DNA of 64,000 nucleotides from Tipula vernalis (taxonomy: Eukaryota; Arthropoda; Insecta; Diptera; Tipulidae). The stretch's first letter is position 1. Every line of letters starts with the position of its first letter. Both the position numbers and the translations under genes were made by a program. Shown one piece after another: positions 22,307-33,329 of the stretch. The notes beneath the pieces are model-generated. The model saw only the letters and a list, made by a program, of their open reading frames with translations, had not been told where the DNA came from and did no database searches. The stretch covers positions 188,268,591 to 188,332,590 of the forward strand of contig OY282558.1 in the NCBI GenBank assembly GCA_958295665.1, read 5' to 3'.

Positions 22307-23050
22307 TTGGAACTAACTGAGAGAATTTGTTGGCGGCATGTCTCATCGCAACAAAACCCAGCGGATTGCGCCACTCGAGGCTTATCACCACAAGAGTTAA
22401 AACACCATCACTTATGGTGGAATGGTCCAGAGTTCCTAAAATACGAAGAAACCAAATGGCCAAAATATCAACCCTCGAATTCCCAAACCAATCTCGAACA
22501 ACGAAGCCGCCTTCAAGTCATGATTACAACGAGACCAAGATCGCAAAATTCCTTAATAAATGATCTGATTAGCAAATATGAAAGCTATGATAAGATTATC
22601 CGAGTATTTACGATAGTTAAAAGCCTTCTCTCATCGTGTAGAAAACGTAGAGACAAATATAAATTCATCACAGTTGCTGAACTCAGAGAGGCCGAAGCTG
22701 AAGTAATTAGATATTGTCAAAATGAGCATTATTTCGAGGAAGTAGCAGTATTGTCAATTAATCAGTCAGTTTCCAGCAAAAGTACTTTGAAGTCCCTAAA
22801 CCCCTTTTTAGATCAAAGGGGTATAATGCGAGTAGGAGGCCGGATTGAACAAGCTGTTGCGCCATATGATACACTCCACCCTATAATACTGTCTCACTAT
22901 TCTACGTTGTCTACTAAATTGATCCAAAAATACCATAAAGTCCATTTGCATTGTGGTCCCTCACTGTTACTTAGCATTCTGCGAAGGCGATTCTGGATCA
23001 CTAAGGCGAAGCAAATCATTAGAACCACCACCAGGAACTGCGTACAATGA
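22307..23050 (+). pseudogene. BEL/Pao relic 2: RNase H end and integrase zinc region
   Basis: Starts with the conserved NPADCATRGLSP and WWNGPEFL, continues through a variable linker and reaches the integrase N-terminal zinc-binding region (HLHCGPSLLLSILRRRFWI...RNC). The frame stops at TGA 23048-23050, exactly where the last zinc-ligand Cys codon should be. A one-base loss there explains both the stop and the shift into the next frame. Confidence 0.85.
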
Positions 23051-24030
23051 TAAAGCAACGTCCTAAACCAGGGCAGCAGTTGATGGGTATTCTACCAAAG
23101 GAACGCGTAGAGCTAACTCGACCATTCCTAAAAATTGGTGTGGATTTTGCGGGGCCAATAAAGACTTACCTGAAGCGAGGACGTGGTCAAAAAACGCATA
23201 AATGCTATATTTGTCTTATCATTTGTATGAGTACGAAGGCGATCCATCTCGAGGTAGTAAGCGATTTAACTACCGATTCGTTTCTAGCCGCACTTAAACG
23301 GTTCTTTGCAAGAAGGGGAGTATGTACCGATATCTTTTCAGATAATGGTACCAATTTCAAGGGAGCCTGCAATCGCTTGAAAGAATTGAATCTATTCCTA
23401 AAAAACAATATTAATATAATTTCTAATTCTATTTTAAAGCTGTACACTGTAAATTGGCATTTTATCCCTCCAAGAGCTCCTCATTTTGGAGGAATTTGGG
23501 AATCCGGGGTCAAATCGGCCAAAACTCATATGGAACGAGTAATTGGTAGTAACATTATAACATTAGAAAAACTACAAACATTATTAGCCCAAATTGAAGG
23601 GGTATTAAACTCACGACCATTATGCCAGCTGTCAACAGATGAACTAGACGCACTCACACCGGCCCATTTTTTAATCGGGCATCCTATAACCACCTTACCA
23701 CAACCAGTCATCACCGAAGTTCCATATAATCGATTAACTCACTGGGAATCAATTCAAAAGATGATGCAGCTGTTCTGGTTACGTTGGCGACGAGAATATT
23801 TAACTTCGTTACAAGTTCGAGCCAAATGGACTACGGAGCAGCCCAATTTACAAGTTGATGATGTGGTATTGATTATCAAAGATAATGCGTTACTCAACCA
23901 ATGGATCATCGGTAGAATTACTGAAGTTTATTCAGGCACGGATAACAAAATTAGAGTCGCTAAAATTTACACCAAATACGGGGAGCTAAATCGCCCAATC
24001 ACCAAGCTATGTCGTCTGCCAATAAATTGA
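23047..24030 (+). pseudogene. BEL/Pao relic 2: integrase catalytic core (open frame)
   Basis: 327 codons without a break. The DDE triad is visible: Asp in LKIGVDFAGP, Asp in IFSDNGTNFKG and Glu in FGGIWESGVKSAK. The ending NQWIIGRITEVYSG and NRPITKLCRLP is the typical BEL integrase C-terminus. Integrase inserts the cDNA into the host chromosome. The catalytic core looks intact, but it has lost its zinc region to the frameshift at 23048 and has no natural start, so a functional product is unlikely. Confidence 0.85.
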
Positions 24031-24059
24031 AAAACTACTGTTTGTCAAGGAGGCCGGAA

Positions 24060-24607
24060 TGTTGGAGTTGACACCTAAAACATAATATAATTAAATAAAA
24101 AAACAAACTTTGTATATGTATTGTAAACTTATCATTTATATAATAACTGTAACTTGTTTACAAATGCGAATGACATCACAAATTATTGTCAAATCAGAAC
24201 AATTTGTATAATTAGGGTTACAAAAAATTTTATGGTCTTATTATTTTTATAGTCACATTTAATTTAGGTTGCTCTACTGGAATGTGAACGAAACTTATTG
24301 TTAAGGCCGTTTTCCAATTAAAATCAACATATTTGTCGCGAACAATAAGTTTCGGTAATGAAGCAAGAAAAAATTGTATAAAATTAAAGAATAACATACA
24401 TTGTAAAATTAGACCAGGAGAAGTGAACATCAAATTTTGTAAAACCTAATAAAAATTCAAAACGTTTCTTAAATTAATTTATAAACAAATTTGAGATTAA
24501 ATTTCAACCAAAAAACAACTGAATAAAGATTACTTAGTCTAGTTGAAAGAAAACCAAAATAATTCGTAAGCCTTCAACTGGAATATACCTCAGCGGCGTA
24601 TCTAACA
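24060..24607 (+). repeat. Probable 3' LTR of BEL/Pao relic 2
   Basis: Thirty bases after the integrase stop, a purine-rich tract AAGGAGGCCGGAA leads into TGTTGGAG, a good LTR start. The sequence TATCTAACA at 24599-24607 gives matching TGTT...AACA ends and a length of 548 bp. The 5' LTR is lost, so the right boundary rests only on the terminal bases. Confidence 0.6.
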
Positions 24608-25095
24608 GTTTATAGTTTGCTGAAATATGTCGTCTGAAAACTTTTGGCTAACTTTCTGCTAATTATAACAGGTTAATTAATATACATTTTTTACTGACAT
24701 CAAAATTTTTTGGGTAATTTTATTTTTTGATATCCTTTATCTAAATTCTATGTTTAGGAATTTTTTCAAGCGAATATTTAAAAAATCCCGTTTGATCGGG
24801 TTGTATTGCATAGATTCTATTATACAAATTTATGTTTTGGCAAATCCAAAAAAAAAAAGAATATGGGTCTATCCGATCCCTCGGATGACACTTTTCCCAC
24901 AAAGCATCTGTTCGGACCAAAAGAAATACATGTACTCATTTGTGTCTTTTGGTTAAAATTAAATTGTATTGTTCCCCATTTATTTGAATTACTTTGTACC
25001 TATTATATAAATTATCTGATTGCCGTGTCTCTCAATACACCAATTTTTGTGTGCGTGCAATTGAGAGATGCAATAATTTTCTATGTTTTATACAC
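24608..25095. other. AT-rich spacer, no supported gene
   Basis: Overlapping short plus-strand frames (24750-25219) have no recognisable motif and a composition typical of AT-rich DNA. Confidence 0.4.
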
Positions 25096-25675
25096 AGTGC
25101 TGGGAAAAAAAATTGGGCAAACATATTTTATTACGGAGTCTTTTTTTGCTAAAATTACAAAACTTTTGAAAGCAATTGGCTTGTTGTTTCATTTTAAATA
25201 CATGTATGACCTAATTTAAAAAAAAAAAAAAAATTACTTGCAATTTAGGGGGAAAAACCGAAAAATGCCAAAATATTCAAAATACGTTGATTGGAGTTAA
25301 AGTAATGGAATAAATTAAACACTTATTTTTTATTTTTTTTTGTTTTTGTTATTTACTGATTTATAGAAATTCTATCTTTCATATTAATATTTTGTTGGAC
25401 CGCCATTTGCTTTTATTATAGCGATACATTTATGATTCTTCGAATTTGATAAATTTTTCAAAGCCGTAGAAGATATGGATTCCCAAATCGTCATTAACAA
25501 ACTTTTTAAAGCTTGAATTGGTTCTGGGCGCTTTCTTGCTACTTCTAGCTTCATTATAATACCAAATATTTTCTATGGGATTTAAGTCTGGACTATACGG
25601 GGGCCAGCTCAACACATCGATATTTTTTTCTGCGATGTACGTTTTTACCTTTAAATAAAGAGATAAGAAAAAAAA
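25096..25675 (-). mobile_element. Tc1-like transposon fragment
   Basis: The minus-strand frame 25430-25615 holds the C-terminal catalytic motif of Tc1-type transposases, WPPYSPDLNPIENIW, in which the final acidic residue of the DDE/D triad sits. The first two catalytic residues and the DNA-binding domain are absent. ACAGTGCTGGGAAAAAAAA at 25095 on looks like a terminal repeat. The other side ends abruptly where the LINE tail begins (25685), so the LINE appears to have interrupted or truncated it. Confidence 0.75.
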
Positions 25676-25684
25676 AACAAGTCT

Positions 25685-25705
25685 TTAGGTTAGGTTAGGT
25701 TAGGT
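25685..25705 (-). repeat. (TTAGG)n tract at the LINE 3' end
   Basis: Four tandem TAGGT units. On the minus strand, where the LINE is read, the tail is a CCTAA repeat. It equals the ancestral arthropod telomere repeat, but short tandem tails are also usual for I/LOA-type LINEs. Confidence 0.8.
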
Positions 25706-25871
25706 TGGAGTGGCTGCTTACGCACACTTAGACCGGTGACGGTCCATTGTGATACCACAGGATGTATCCCCTTTTACCCCTATTGGAACCATTTCGAGCT
25801 ACTTATGTAGCGTAAGACGTCCCGCACTTTAATGTTTTCGAGATCCGAGAGGCAGTCCATCCTGAACTTAC

Positions 25872-26621
25872 CTAAGTGTTTGTGCCTTCTGAGAGCCAAT
25901 GCTGGACACGAGCAAAGGAAGTGGACCAACGTCTCTTCCTCCTCTTCGTCCAAGCAGCTTCTGCAGAAGTCATTAGCCTCCAGACCCAGCCTTCTTGCAT
26001 GTTCTCCAAATGGCAGTGTCCCGTGAGTATTCCTACGACCGTTCTTAATTCACGTCTGCGTAAGGATATTAATGCCCCAGTGCGCCCCAAGTCCAGCTTT
26101 GGCCAAACTTGTCTTGCAACTCTACAGGTTAGGGTGTTAGACCACCTTTCCCCCGCTGAGGATAGCGCCTGCTTCCCAAGTGCTTGTCTCAGCGCTGTGA
26201 TAGGCCTCCCCAGACTTGCCCTTTCCGGTTGCAGCTGGAGAGTCGTACCATGCCTAGCAAGTTCATCTGCCCTGCAGTTCCCCATGACGCCCGAGTGACC
26301 TGGGACCCAGACTACCTGGATGTTGAAATGCTCACCCATCTCATTTAGAGATGAGTGACAACTCAACGCCACCCGTGACGTCAAAGACACCGATTCTAAC
26401 GACCGGATCGCCGCTTGACTGTCCACATAGATTGTGATATCGTCTGAGGATAACACATTATGCTTCAACCACGTCATGACCTCCTCAATCGCTACGAATT
26501 CAGCTTGGTACACGCTGCAGTAATCAGGGAGACGAATAGAAATATTTACATTTAATTTGTCACAGAATACTCCAGCTCCTACTTTGCCGTCTAGCTTGGA
26601 GCCATCTGTGAAGAATTGCAA
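25872..26621 (-). pseudogene. LINE 1 ORF2: RNase H domain
   Basis: A complete-looking RNase H: FFTDGSKLDGKVGAGV (first Asp), YQAEFVAIEE (Glu), IYVDSQAAI (Asp) and VPGHSGVMGNCRADELA (His/Asp). A C-terminal tail of about 110 residues follows. The first codon listed is TTG, so there is no separate start: it is the end of ORF2, shifted relative to the RT frame. RNase H removes RNA after target-primed reverse transcription. RNase H is found in the I, R1, LOA and related clades. Confidence 0.85.
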
Positions 26622-28228
26622 CGCTTCAGTTTCCGATGACGGTCTATCCCTCCAGGATTCCCTTCAAGGGAAGGAGGTCCGAAATTGCTTCTCGAAGCGT
26701 AGAGTAGGTTTAATGTAGTCCAGTGTACCAGCTCCGGCTTCAGACCCCATCTATGACCAATGGCGTTCCTACAGGAGTACAAAGCAATAGTAGCTTTGTT
26801 TATTCTCTCCAACATGTTGGGCTTCCAACTAAGCTTACTGTCCAAGATAATGCCCAGATATCTAGCTCTATCAGTAAAAGCAAGTCTCGTGCCATTTAAG
26901 GTAGGAGGGACAACTACCGGGATTTTGTATTTCTTAGTAAAGAGTACCAGCTCTGTCTTGGACGGGTTAATACCAAGTCCACATTTGCCAGCCCATTTCG
27001 TAACGATGGTAAGCGCATTCTGCATTACGTCTACAATCGTGCCCAGGAATTTCCCGGTAACAGCTAAAGCTACGTCATCTGCGTACGCAATAACTTCAAT
27101 ACCCTCTCTCTCCAATTCAAGTAGTAACCCGTTTACCACTATGTTCCAGAGAAGAGGGGACAGAACCCCCTGTGGAGTTCCCCTAGTTACTCGCCTCTTG
27201 AAGGTGGAGTCCCCCAACTTCGAGCTAACAATCCTGCTTCCCAGCATATAATTGATTAACCCTATCAGAGGAACGTCCACCTCCAAAAATGACAATCCCT
27301 CCTTGATTGCCCCCGCTTTCACATTATTAAAGGCGCCTTCTATATCCAGGAAGGCCACCAAACAGAATTCCTTCGAATTAATCGATTTCTCAATCGTTGA
27401 CACCAAGGCGTGCAGAGCAGTGTCCACAAATCTACCTTTTGTGTACGCGTGCTGAGACGATGCCCACTTCCTGGCACCAATTTTATCTCTGATGTATACA
27501 TCCAGCAGCCTTTCCAATGTTTTCAAAAGAAAGGATGATAGAGTTATTGGTCTTAGGTCCTTAGGATAGACATGTGAGCTTTTCCCCGCTTTCGGTATGA
27601 ACACCACATTGACCTCCGTCCAGTACCTAGGAATACAGCCCAGCTTCAAACACCCTTTGAATATAGCTTCCAGGTAGGGAAGAATAATTACTGAGTTGTT
27701 TTGAAGTTCCGCTGGTATAATTTGATCCGGACCAGCCGATTTAAATGGTTTAAAACCCCTCAGTGCCCATAGGATCCATTTTCTGGTTACGATATCCTCT
27801 ATGGTTACTGACAGTGATTCCTGATGATTGCTACGCACCAACAGGTCTTCAAAGCTCCCTGGGAAGTGTGTCTCGAAAAGAAGCTCCAGAGATTCTCCAC
27901 TAGAAGCTGTCCAAGATCCGTCCGGTTTTATAAAAAAACTAGGACTAGATGTACTTTTTGAAAGAATCTTCCTAAGGCGGGAGGTTTCGGATACCTCTTC
28001 CATATTATCACAGAAGATTCTCCAAGACCTCCTTTGTGCCTTTCTTAATTCTTTCTTATAAATTCTGAGTTTTTGCTTATAGGAGTCCCAATCCTGAGCC
28101 TCCCTTGTATTTTTGGCTCTATTAAAGGCTATCCTACAAGCCTTACGATAGGTTCCCAGTTCCCTGGACCACCATACCCGTTTTTGCCTACCCCTAGGCT
28201 TAGCCAGTGGGCAGGCAGCGCGAAAGGA
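26591..28228 (-). pseudogene. LINE 1 ORF2: reverse transcriptase domain
   Basis: Clean non-LTR RT motifs: SAGPDQIIPAELQ, RPITLSSFLLKTLERLLD, FLDIEGAFNNV, TRGTPQGVLSPLLW and the catalytic IAYADDVALA. The frame is open up to the TGA at about 28229, where the endonuclease part ends in the same frame. At the other end it shifts out of frame before RNase H, and the RT-RNase H linker is much shorter than usual for these clades, which suggests a small deletion near 26620-26700. RT copies the element RNA at the nicked target. Confidence 0.9.
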
Positions 28229-29047
28229 TCAGTTGCATGCGCTAGTAACGCTAGCCACCATGTCCTCCAGCTCCCCAACGGTCGTCGGGGGCTCCATAGC
28301 CCTCGTCGGTAACATTTCCTCCAATAATTCCCCATATTTGCTCCAGTTGGTCCTTCTAGGGTTCCTGGAGGCTTCCCGGGTAGCAGGGTGAATATCGAGG
28401 CTATAGGTTAAATATCGATGATCAGAAAAGGAGTGTTCCTTATCCACCCTCCAATTTTTAACCATATGAAGAATATTATTTGAGGCAAGGGTCACGTCTA
28501 GAACCTCCTGCCTGTTACTAGTAATAAATGTGGGTTCCCGCCCAAAATTACACACTGAAAGGTTAGTACTCATCAAATAATCAAAAAACTACTCACCTCT
28601 TTCATTATTGTCTGTGCTTCCCCAGATAGTGTGATGCGCATTAGCATCAACTCCCAGTACCACACCTACCTTTGATTGTTCCGCTTTACGGATCAGCTCC
28701 TCCAGGTTATCCGGAGGAACCTCCTTCTCACGGTTCATGTAGGCTGAAACTAGCCAGAATCGACAAGTGCCTACTTCCAGGCTAACTGCAGTAGTGTCAC
28801 CATTGCTGTATTGAGAGAGAAGGAAAAGATTAATATTATTTTTCCCAAGAATACAAGATCTGATCTTCCCAGACTTACTAGAGGATATAATTTTATACCC
28901 CTTGGTTCTGAGGCCACAGATCCTGTTGTTGTTAATCCAAAGTTCTTGGATTAATATCATATCCCCACCCGAACTAGTCAGCCTGAGGAGTAGAGCTGCC
29001 GAAGCAGCCTTAGCATGGTGGAGGTTAATTTGTGTTATCTTAATCAT
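28229..29047 (-). pseudogene. LINE 1 ORF2: APE-type endonuclease domain
   Basis: The ATG at 29047 starts ITQINLHHAKAASAALL, the usual beginning of ORF2 in R1/LOA-type LINEs. The catalytic acid is in MILIQELW, followed by GVDANAHHTIWGS and FSDHRYL near the end (the His of SDH is the last active-site residue). A TAG at 28589-28591 and a TGA at 28229-28231 interrupt it, but both flanking parts stay in the same frame as the RT. Apart from these two nonsense codons the endonuclease-RT frame is whole. The enzyme nicks target DNA. Confidence 0.9.
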
Positions 29048-29062
29048 AACTATTTAACCTCT

Positions 29063-29480
29063 ACCTATCTCTATGGTATATTCCTGCTACCGCAGGAATA
29101 TTATTTCTCGGTATTTTGGGGTGCGCCGAATCCACCCGTCTCGCCACCCCTCATACCCTCCACCGACAGCCTCCTCCATCGGTACACCAGCTCCTTCGCT
29201 TATGTGCTCCTCCTTATGCTTCAAGGGAGGCCTTGTCCGACCGAGGTCGCGGCTTCACTCTCCCCCATACCCTCAGCTTCTCCCCCCATGCTGCTGGTAC
29301 CCCCTTCAGGCCTGGGCGGGTTGCCACCATCCTCCGGTTGGCATTCCGTACGCGCTTCCGCCCCATCCTTTTTATAAACGTTGAGAGTAATTGACCCGAA
29401 ACCGAAGTCAATTACTCCCTTCGTTTTGTGCAGGAGGGCAAGGGACTCCTTATTTATTAGCATAATTGATAATTTCGAGC
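29063..29480 (-). other. LINE 1 5' region, partial ORF1 or leader
   Basis: More GC-rich than its surroundings. Minus-strand frames (29221-29463 and 29214-29411) are rich in Gly, Glu, Pro and Arg, but no zinc knuckle or ORF1 motif is visible. A perfect hairpin, ATATTCCTGC/GCAGGAATAT with a TACC loop, lies at 29079-29102, between this part and the ORF2 start. The left edge of the LINE is probably near 29480-29500, where base composition changes. Confidence 0.5.
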
Positions 29481-29723
29481 CCCCCTTCGCCTCACAAAAC
29501 TAACAAACGCTTACCTTCATCATTACTTTAAACATTTACCATTTTGATTTCAAAATTAAAAACAAAAAATTTTGTAAACATTTTTTGTATGACGTTTGAC
29601 GGAATATTCTATTACGGAACATAAAGAATTGATGTTGAAACTAATCGAGAAATTATAGACATTTATTTTTATATTTTTGTTAAATTTTAATTTTAGTAAT
29701 AATGAAATATATATATTGAATTC

Positions 29724-30958
29724 TTAATTACGCCTAATATCTTCCATCATTGAGTTTCTGACGGAAACGCCAAATCTTGTACTTGTTTGGGGTACTGGGA
29801 TATCCACAGGATTATTTAGTTCTGCATGTTCTATCCCTTCGTTGATATAATCAGCCACATTTATTTCGGGAAATTCTATGCATATATTGTGTAAAACACA
29901 TGCTGCTATAATTGTCGATGGGATGCATTCAACTTTTTTTTTATATCGAGGTAACGTAATCTTCGAAACCGACCAAAAATTAGGGCAAAACTTCGCCCGA
30001 TAACTTGTCTAAAATAAAATAAGAAATAAATAAAAAGTTCAAATTTCACATGTGATATATTTACCTGCATGAAGCATGTGTTCTATTAAATCTTTTTTGA
30101 CGGTTTGTCAGGTTTCCTCTGTCAATAAATGGTGGAACACACCAAGATTCTATTGAGTAAGCCTTATCTCCCAAAATCCTTTCGTCCGGGTCAAAATATA
30201 AATTAATGTTTTGCTGTACATTTTTAAAAATGTCGGAATTTCGAAAAATGCGATTGTCGTGAACCGAACTTGGATAACCAACAAAACAATCAATATATCT
30301 CATTTTATGGTCACAAATTGCTTGTAAAGTTACAGCTGTGAACATTTTTCTGTTGGTGTATGCTTTTTTTTTGGTCCGCAGGTACTCTACATGGGACATA
30401 TGTACCATCAATTGCCCCTACTACTCCTTTTAATCCGCTTTGGATTTCGAAATAATTTTTGGATTCCATTTTCCGTGTGCTATCAGGAAAATTTACAAAT
30501 TTATTGGCGATATGATTTAGAAAATCGATTATTCGAAAGAATATTGTCGATAATGTTGATTTTGCCAAATCAAATCTTTCTCCAACCGATCTATATGAAT
30601 CTGGATTAGCCAGTATCCATATTACCGCAAGCAATTGCTTTTCTGGCAATATGCGTAAATTTTCTCCACCACGCACTAAGTGCAGATTTGTATTGAATAC
30701 ACCAAGAAGTTTCTCAAAAGCTTCTCTTGACATTCGAAAATTTTGTTGAAATTCTACGGAATTATAATTCATCACGATTTGTTCTACATACAAATTAATA
30801 CGTGTTGGAGTTTCTTTTACACACATCATCGTGATCATTTCATTGTCATCGTCGGAATCCAATAACTCGTAGGAATATTTATTAATATTTGTTATATTAT
30901 TTATTAATTGTGTTCCATGCTCTATAGCAATGGAAATAATATTTTTTTTATCACTCAT
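29724..30958 (-). pseudogene. PIF/Harbinger transposase (HARBI1-like), two exons, one frameshift
   Basis: Minus strand. The ATG at 30958 starts MSDKKNIISI. Exon 1 runs to 30065 and exon 2 from 30008 to the stop at 29724-29726, with a 56-base GT-AG intron. Landmarks: LAVIWILANPDSYRSVGERFDLAKST (helical N-terminal part), VVGAIDGTYVP (first Asp), VGYPSSVHDNRIF (second Asp), ILGDKAYSIESW (third acidic site region), and in exon 2 FALIFGRFRRLRYLDI and AACVLHNICIE. The product is a DDE nuclease that moves PIF/Harbinger elements. The only lesion seen is a one-base shift in a run of nine A (30364-30372 on the plus strand) between the first two Asp. No partner Myb-like gene or convincing terminal repeats were found. 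Confidence 0.85.
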
Positions 30959-31063
30959 TATACACGTTATTATGTTATAAAACACAAAATATAACAGACA
31001 GACACAAAATAACCAAATGTAATTTGCTCTACTGCAAAAAATTACGATTGACAGAAGATACAA

Positions 31064-33088
31064 AATGAAGTTTTACTTCAAAAATTTACAATTGACAGAA
31101 AATAACAACATGTCTTTCACTGGGTTTTAAAGTTACATCGACTGACACCGATGTTTATTTGACATTTGTAACATCACACCACACCGACAACAATTTTTTC
31201 AGTAAACACAACCAATGTCATAAAATGTTAATAAAACGTCACAGAAATGTCAATGTCAGATATGTCTTGCTATATTTAAAAGCTTACTAGATATAATTTA
31301 TTTTTCTATGTTGACGTTATTATTTGCCACCAGCAAAGTATTTAAGGTAAATTTAAAAATTTAAATTCCATATTACACATTAATCTATTCATTTTGGCTT
31401 GAAGGCACCTAGCGAACAAATGTTGGGATTTGGAAGGGGTATTAACCGTGGAAAAATATTTCTGCGAAAAGTTTTACCACAGAAAAGAGATTAACAAATT
31501 TATGTTATTCTTTTTTGTAAAAATGACCACCACCTTTGTGAAAAGGTAGATGATCAATTGTCAAATTTGTCATAAATATAACAAAAAAACGGTTGGTCCC
31601 GTTTTTGAAAAAATTTGTATGGCAGTTTTCTTTTCTCTTCTCTAGACTCAAATGAACCTAAAAGTTAACACAAACTGCTTATTACTAAAATCTATCTTTG
31701 TACAAAATTTCGACCAAAACTATCAATATTTGTGGGAATGGGAGGCAAACCAAAAATAATAAAAATGTATGATTGGAAGGATGGAATGACGGACACTAGA
31801 TTATGGAGTCCTGGTAACCTAATTTGTTGAGAAATGTAAAATTTGAAGCAAAATTTTTTATAATACTTACCTAATATAACTTCGTTATACTGGGAAAAGT
31901 AAAAAGAAGTTTGGCAAATGGTGGTGGTTCGATTTATGGAAGTTTACTATGCATAATTTTTCAACCGGATTGCGATTATTACCAAATGGGTTGTTTTCCA
32001 TCATGCTATTGCAAGTGGAGTTACTATTTATTTAGAAAATAAATTAATAAAGTGTATTTGGCAAACCACAATGAAATGCATTTAGTCTTAATACCTTGAG
32101 AGAATTAAAGAAAAATTAAAAAAAAATAGAAATTTGATAATAATCAATTATTTGGCAAAACTTATTTTATTTATAAAATAAATAATTTATAAAAAGCTAA
32201 TTAAATCAAATTTTTAAATGGAAATAATTCTATTAACATTTTGTTTAATAATAATTAAAATATTTTTACGAGAATAATTAAATTACCTAAATGCGGTTGA
32301 TTCAGCATAAATTTTAAAATATTTTTTCCCAAAATGCAAAATATTCAAAAGTTTCCAAATAAACCATAGTATAACTTTTTATTTGTTGCTATTTTTTGGG
32401 TAATTTATTCAAATTAATTCAAGGAAATATTTTCAAAATAATTGTTTGTGTGTAAATTGTTTTTTTTTTGTTGTGTTTTCAGCAAGCCTAAATCAATAGA
32501 CTAGAATTTATATTTCGTAGTATTTTGTTTAATTTGTCCATCTTAAGAGTTCCAATATTAACAAAAAAAAATGAGGTAGAGGCAATATTGAGTGATGGGT
32601 TTGTAACTGATCTTTTGGCGGCTGATACGTTTTGTTCATTGGGTATGCCTATATGTGGGGTAACCTGAACTGACGGGCTGGGCTGGGCTTTATTTATGTA
32701 AAAACTATGTCGGGAGGGGCTCGGACTTTTTGGTTTTAATAAAACATTTGCCGGTCCGGGCTCGGACTTTGTCATGCCGATCTCGGGCAAAAAACGACCA
32801 AAAAGTCGTAAAGTAATTTATTTCATTTCGAAAGTTATTGTAAAGTTTAGCATAATGAAACTTAAAATGATGAACGCATCACAGAATGTTCTTAATAAAA
32901 AATTATTGAACGATAAAGAAAATTGTGTCAAGACATAGTAATGGTTAATTTATATGATTTTAATATGTTCCGAATATTGTAAGATAATTCAATCCAGTTT
33001 CGAACTGATGAGTTTATGATCATGAAAAATCAATCTTCTCATCAGGCCGCGGCGACTGGACTGATTATACTACAATTTACATTCTATA
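31064..33088. other. AT-rich spacer with a short GC-rich patch
   Basis: No gene supported. At 32660-32790 lies a GC-rich patch with repeated GGGCT, CTCGGAC and GGCTCGG words. The 100-codon minus-strand frame there has a Pro/Ser-rich low-complexity start and no domain. The patch resembles subterminal repeats seen in some hAT elements, but this is only a resemblance. Confidence 0.35.
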
Positions 33089-33329
33089 TATACAGAATGT
33101 ACTGTGCGTTAAGTACTAGCGAATCATACTAATACAGATTAATTCTCTTACAGTTTTTTTTCTTCTTCACGACATTCACACAGGTCTATTTCTGTGTAAG
33201 CTAGTTTTACTTTTTTTTTAAATTTTTCAAATAGAGCTGTGTGGATGTCGTGAAGAAGAAAAAATTGTAAGAGAATTTATCTGTATTAGTATGATTCGCT
33301 AGTACATAACGCACAGTACATTCTGTATA
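33089..33329. mobile_element. Foldback MITE, arms of about 100 bp
   Basis: The left arm (33089-about 33191) and right arm (about 33228-33329) are near-perfect inverted copies: TACAGAATGTACTGTGCG at one end and its complement at the other, then CTAGCGAATCATACTAATAC and CTTCTTCACGACAT inward. The loop is about 37 bases and T-rich. TA flanks both ends, which fits a Tc1/mariner-type MITE. There is no coding capacity. A transcript would fold into a long hairpin. Confidence 0.85.

Noticed and set aside
24750..25219. Overlapping 68- and 137-codon plus-strand frames as a small membrane protein gene.
   Set aside because: Hydrophobicity comes from AT-rich composition, and the second frame runs into the Tc1-like end at 25096.
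25876..28061. Plus-strand frames (25876-26298, 26760-27251, 27252-27455 and 27828-28061).
   Set aside because: They are antisense shadows of the minus-strand LINE ORF2, whose RT and RNase H motifs are unambiguous.
31867..31895. loxP-like TATAACTTCGTTATA, with a near copy inverted at 20014-20041.
   Set aside because: Only a 15-base palindrome within a 29-base dispersed match. The spacer and arm arrangement of a recombinase site is absent, so it is more likely a scrap of a shared repeat.
32488..32790. 100-codon minus-strand frame rich in Pro and Ser as a host gene.
   Set aside because: No ATG context, splice partner or domain; its composition follows a GC-rich repeat patch.
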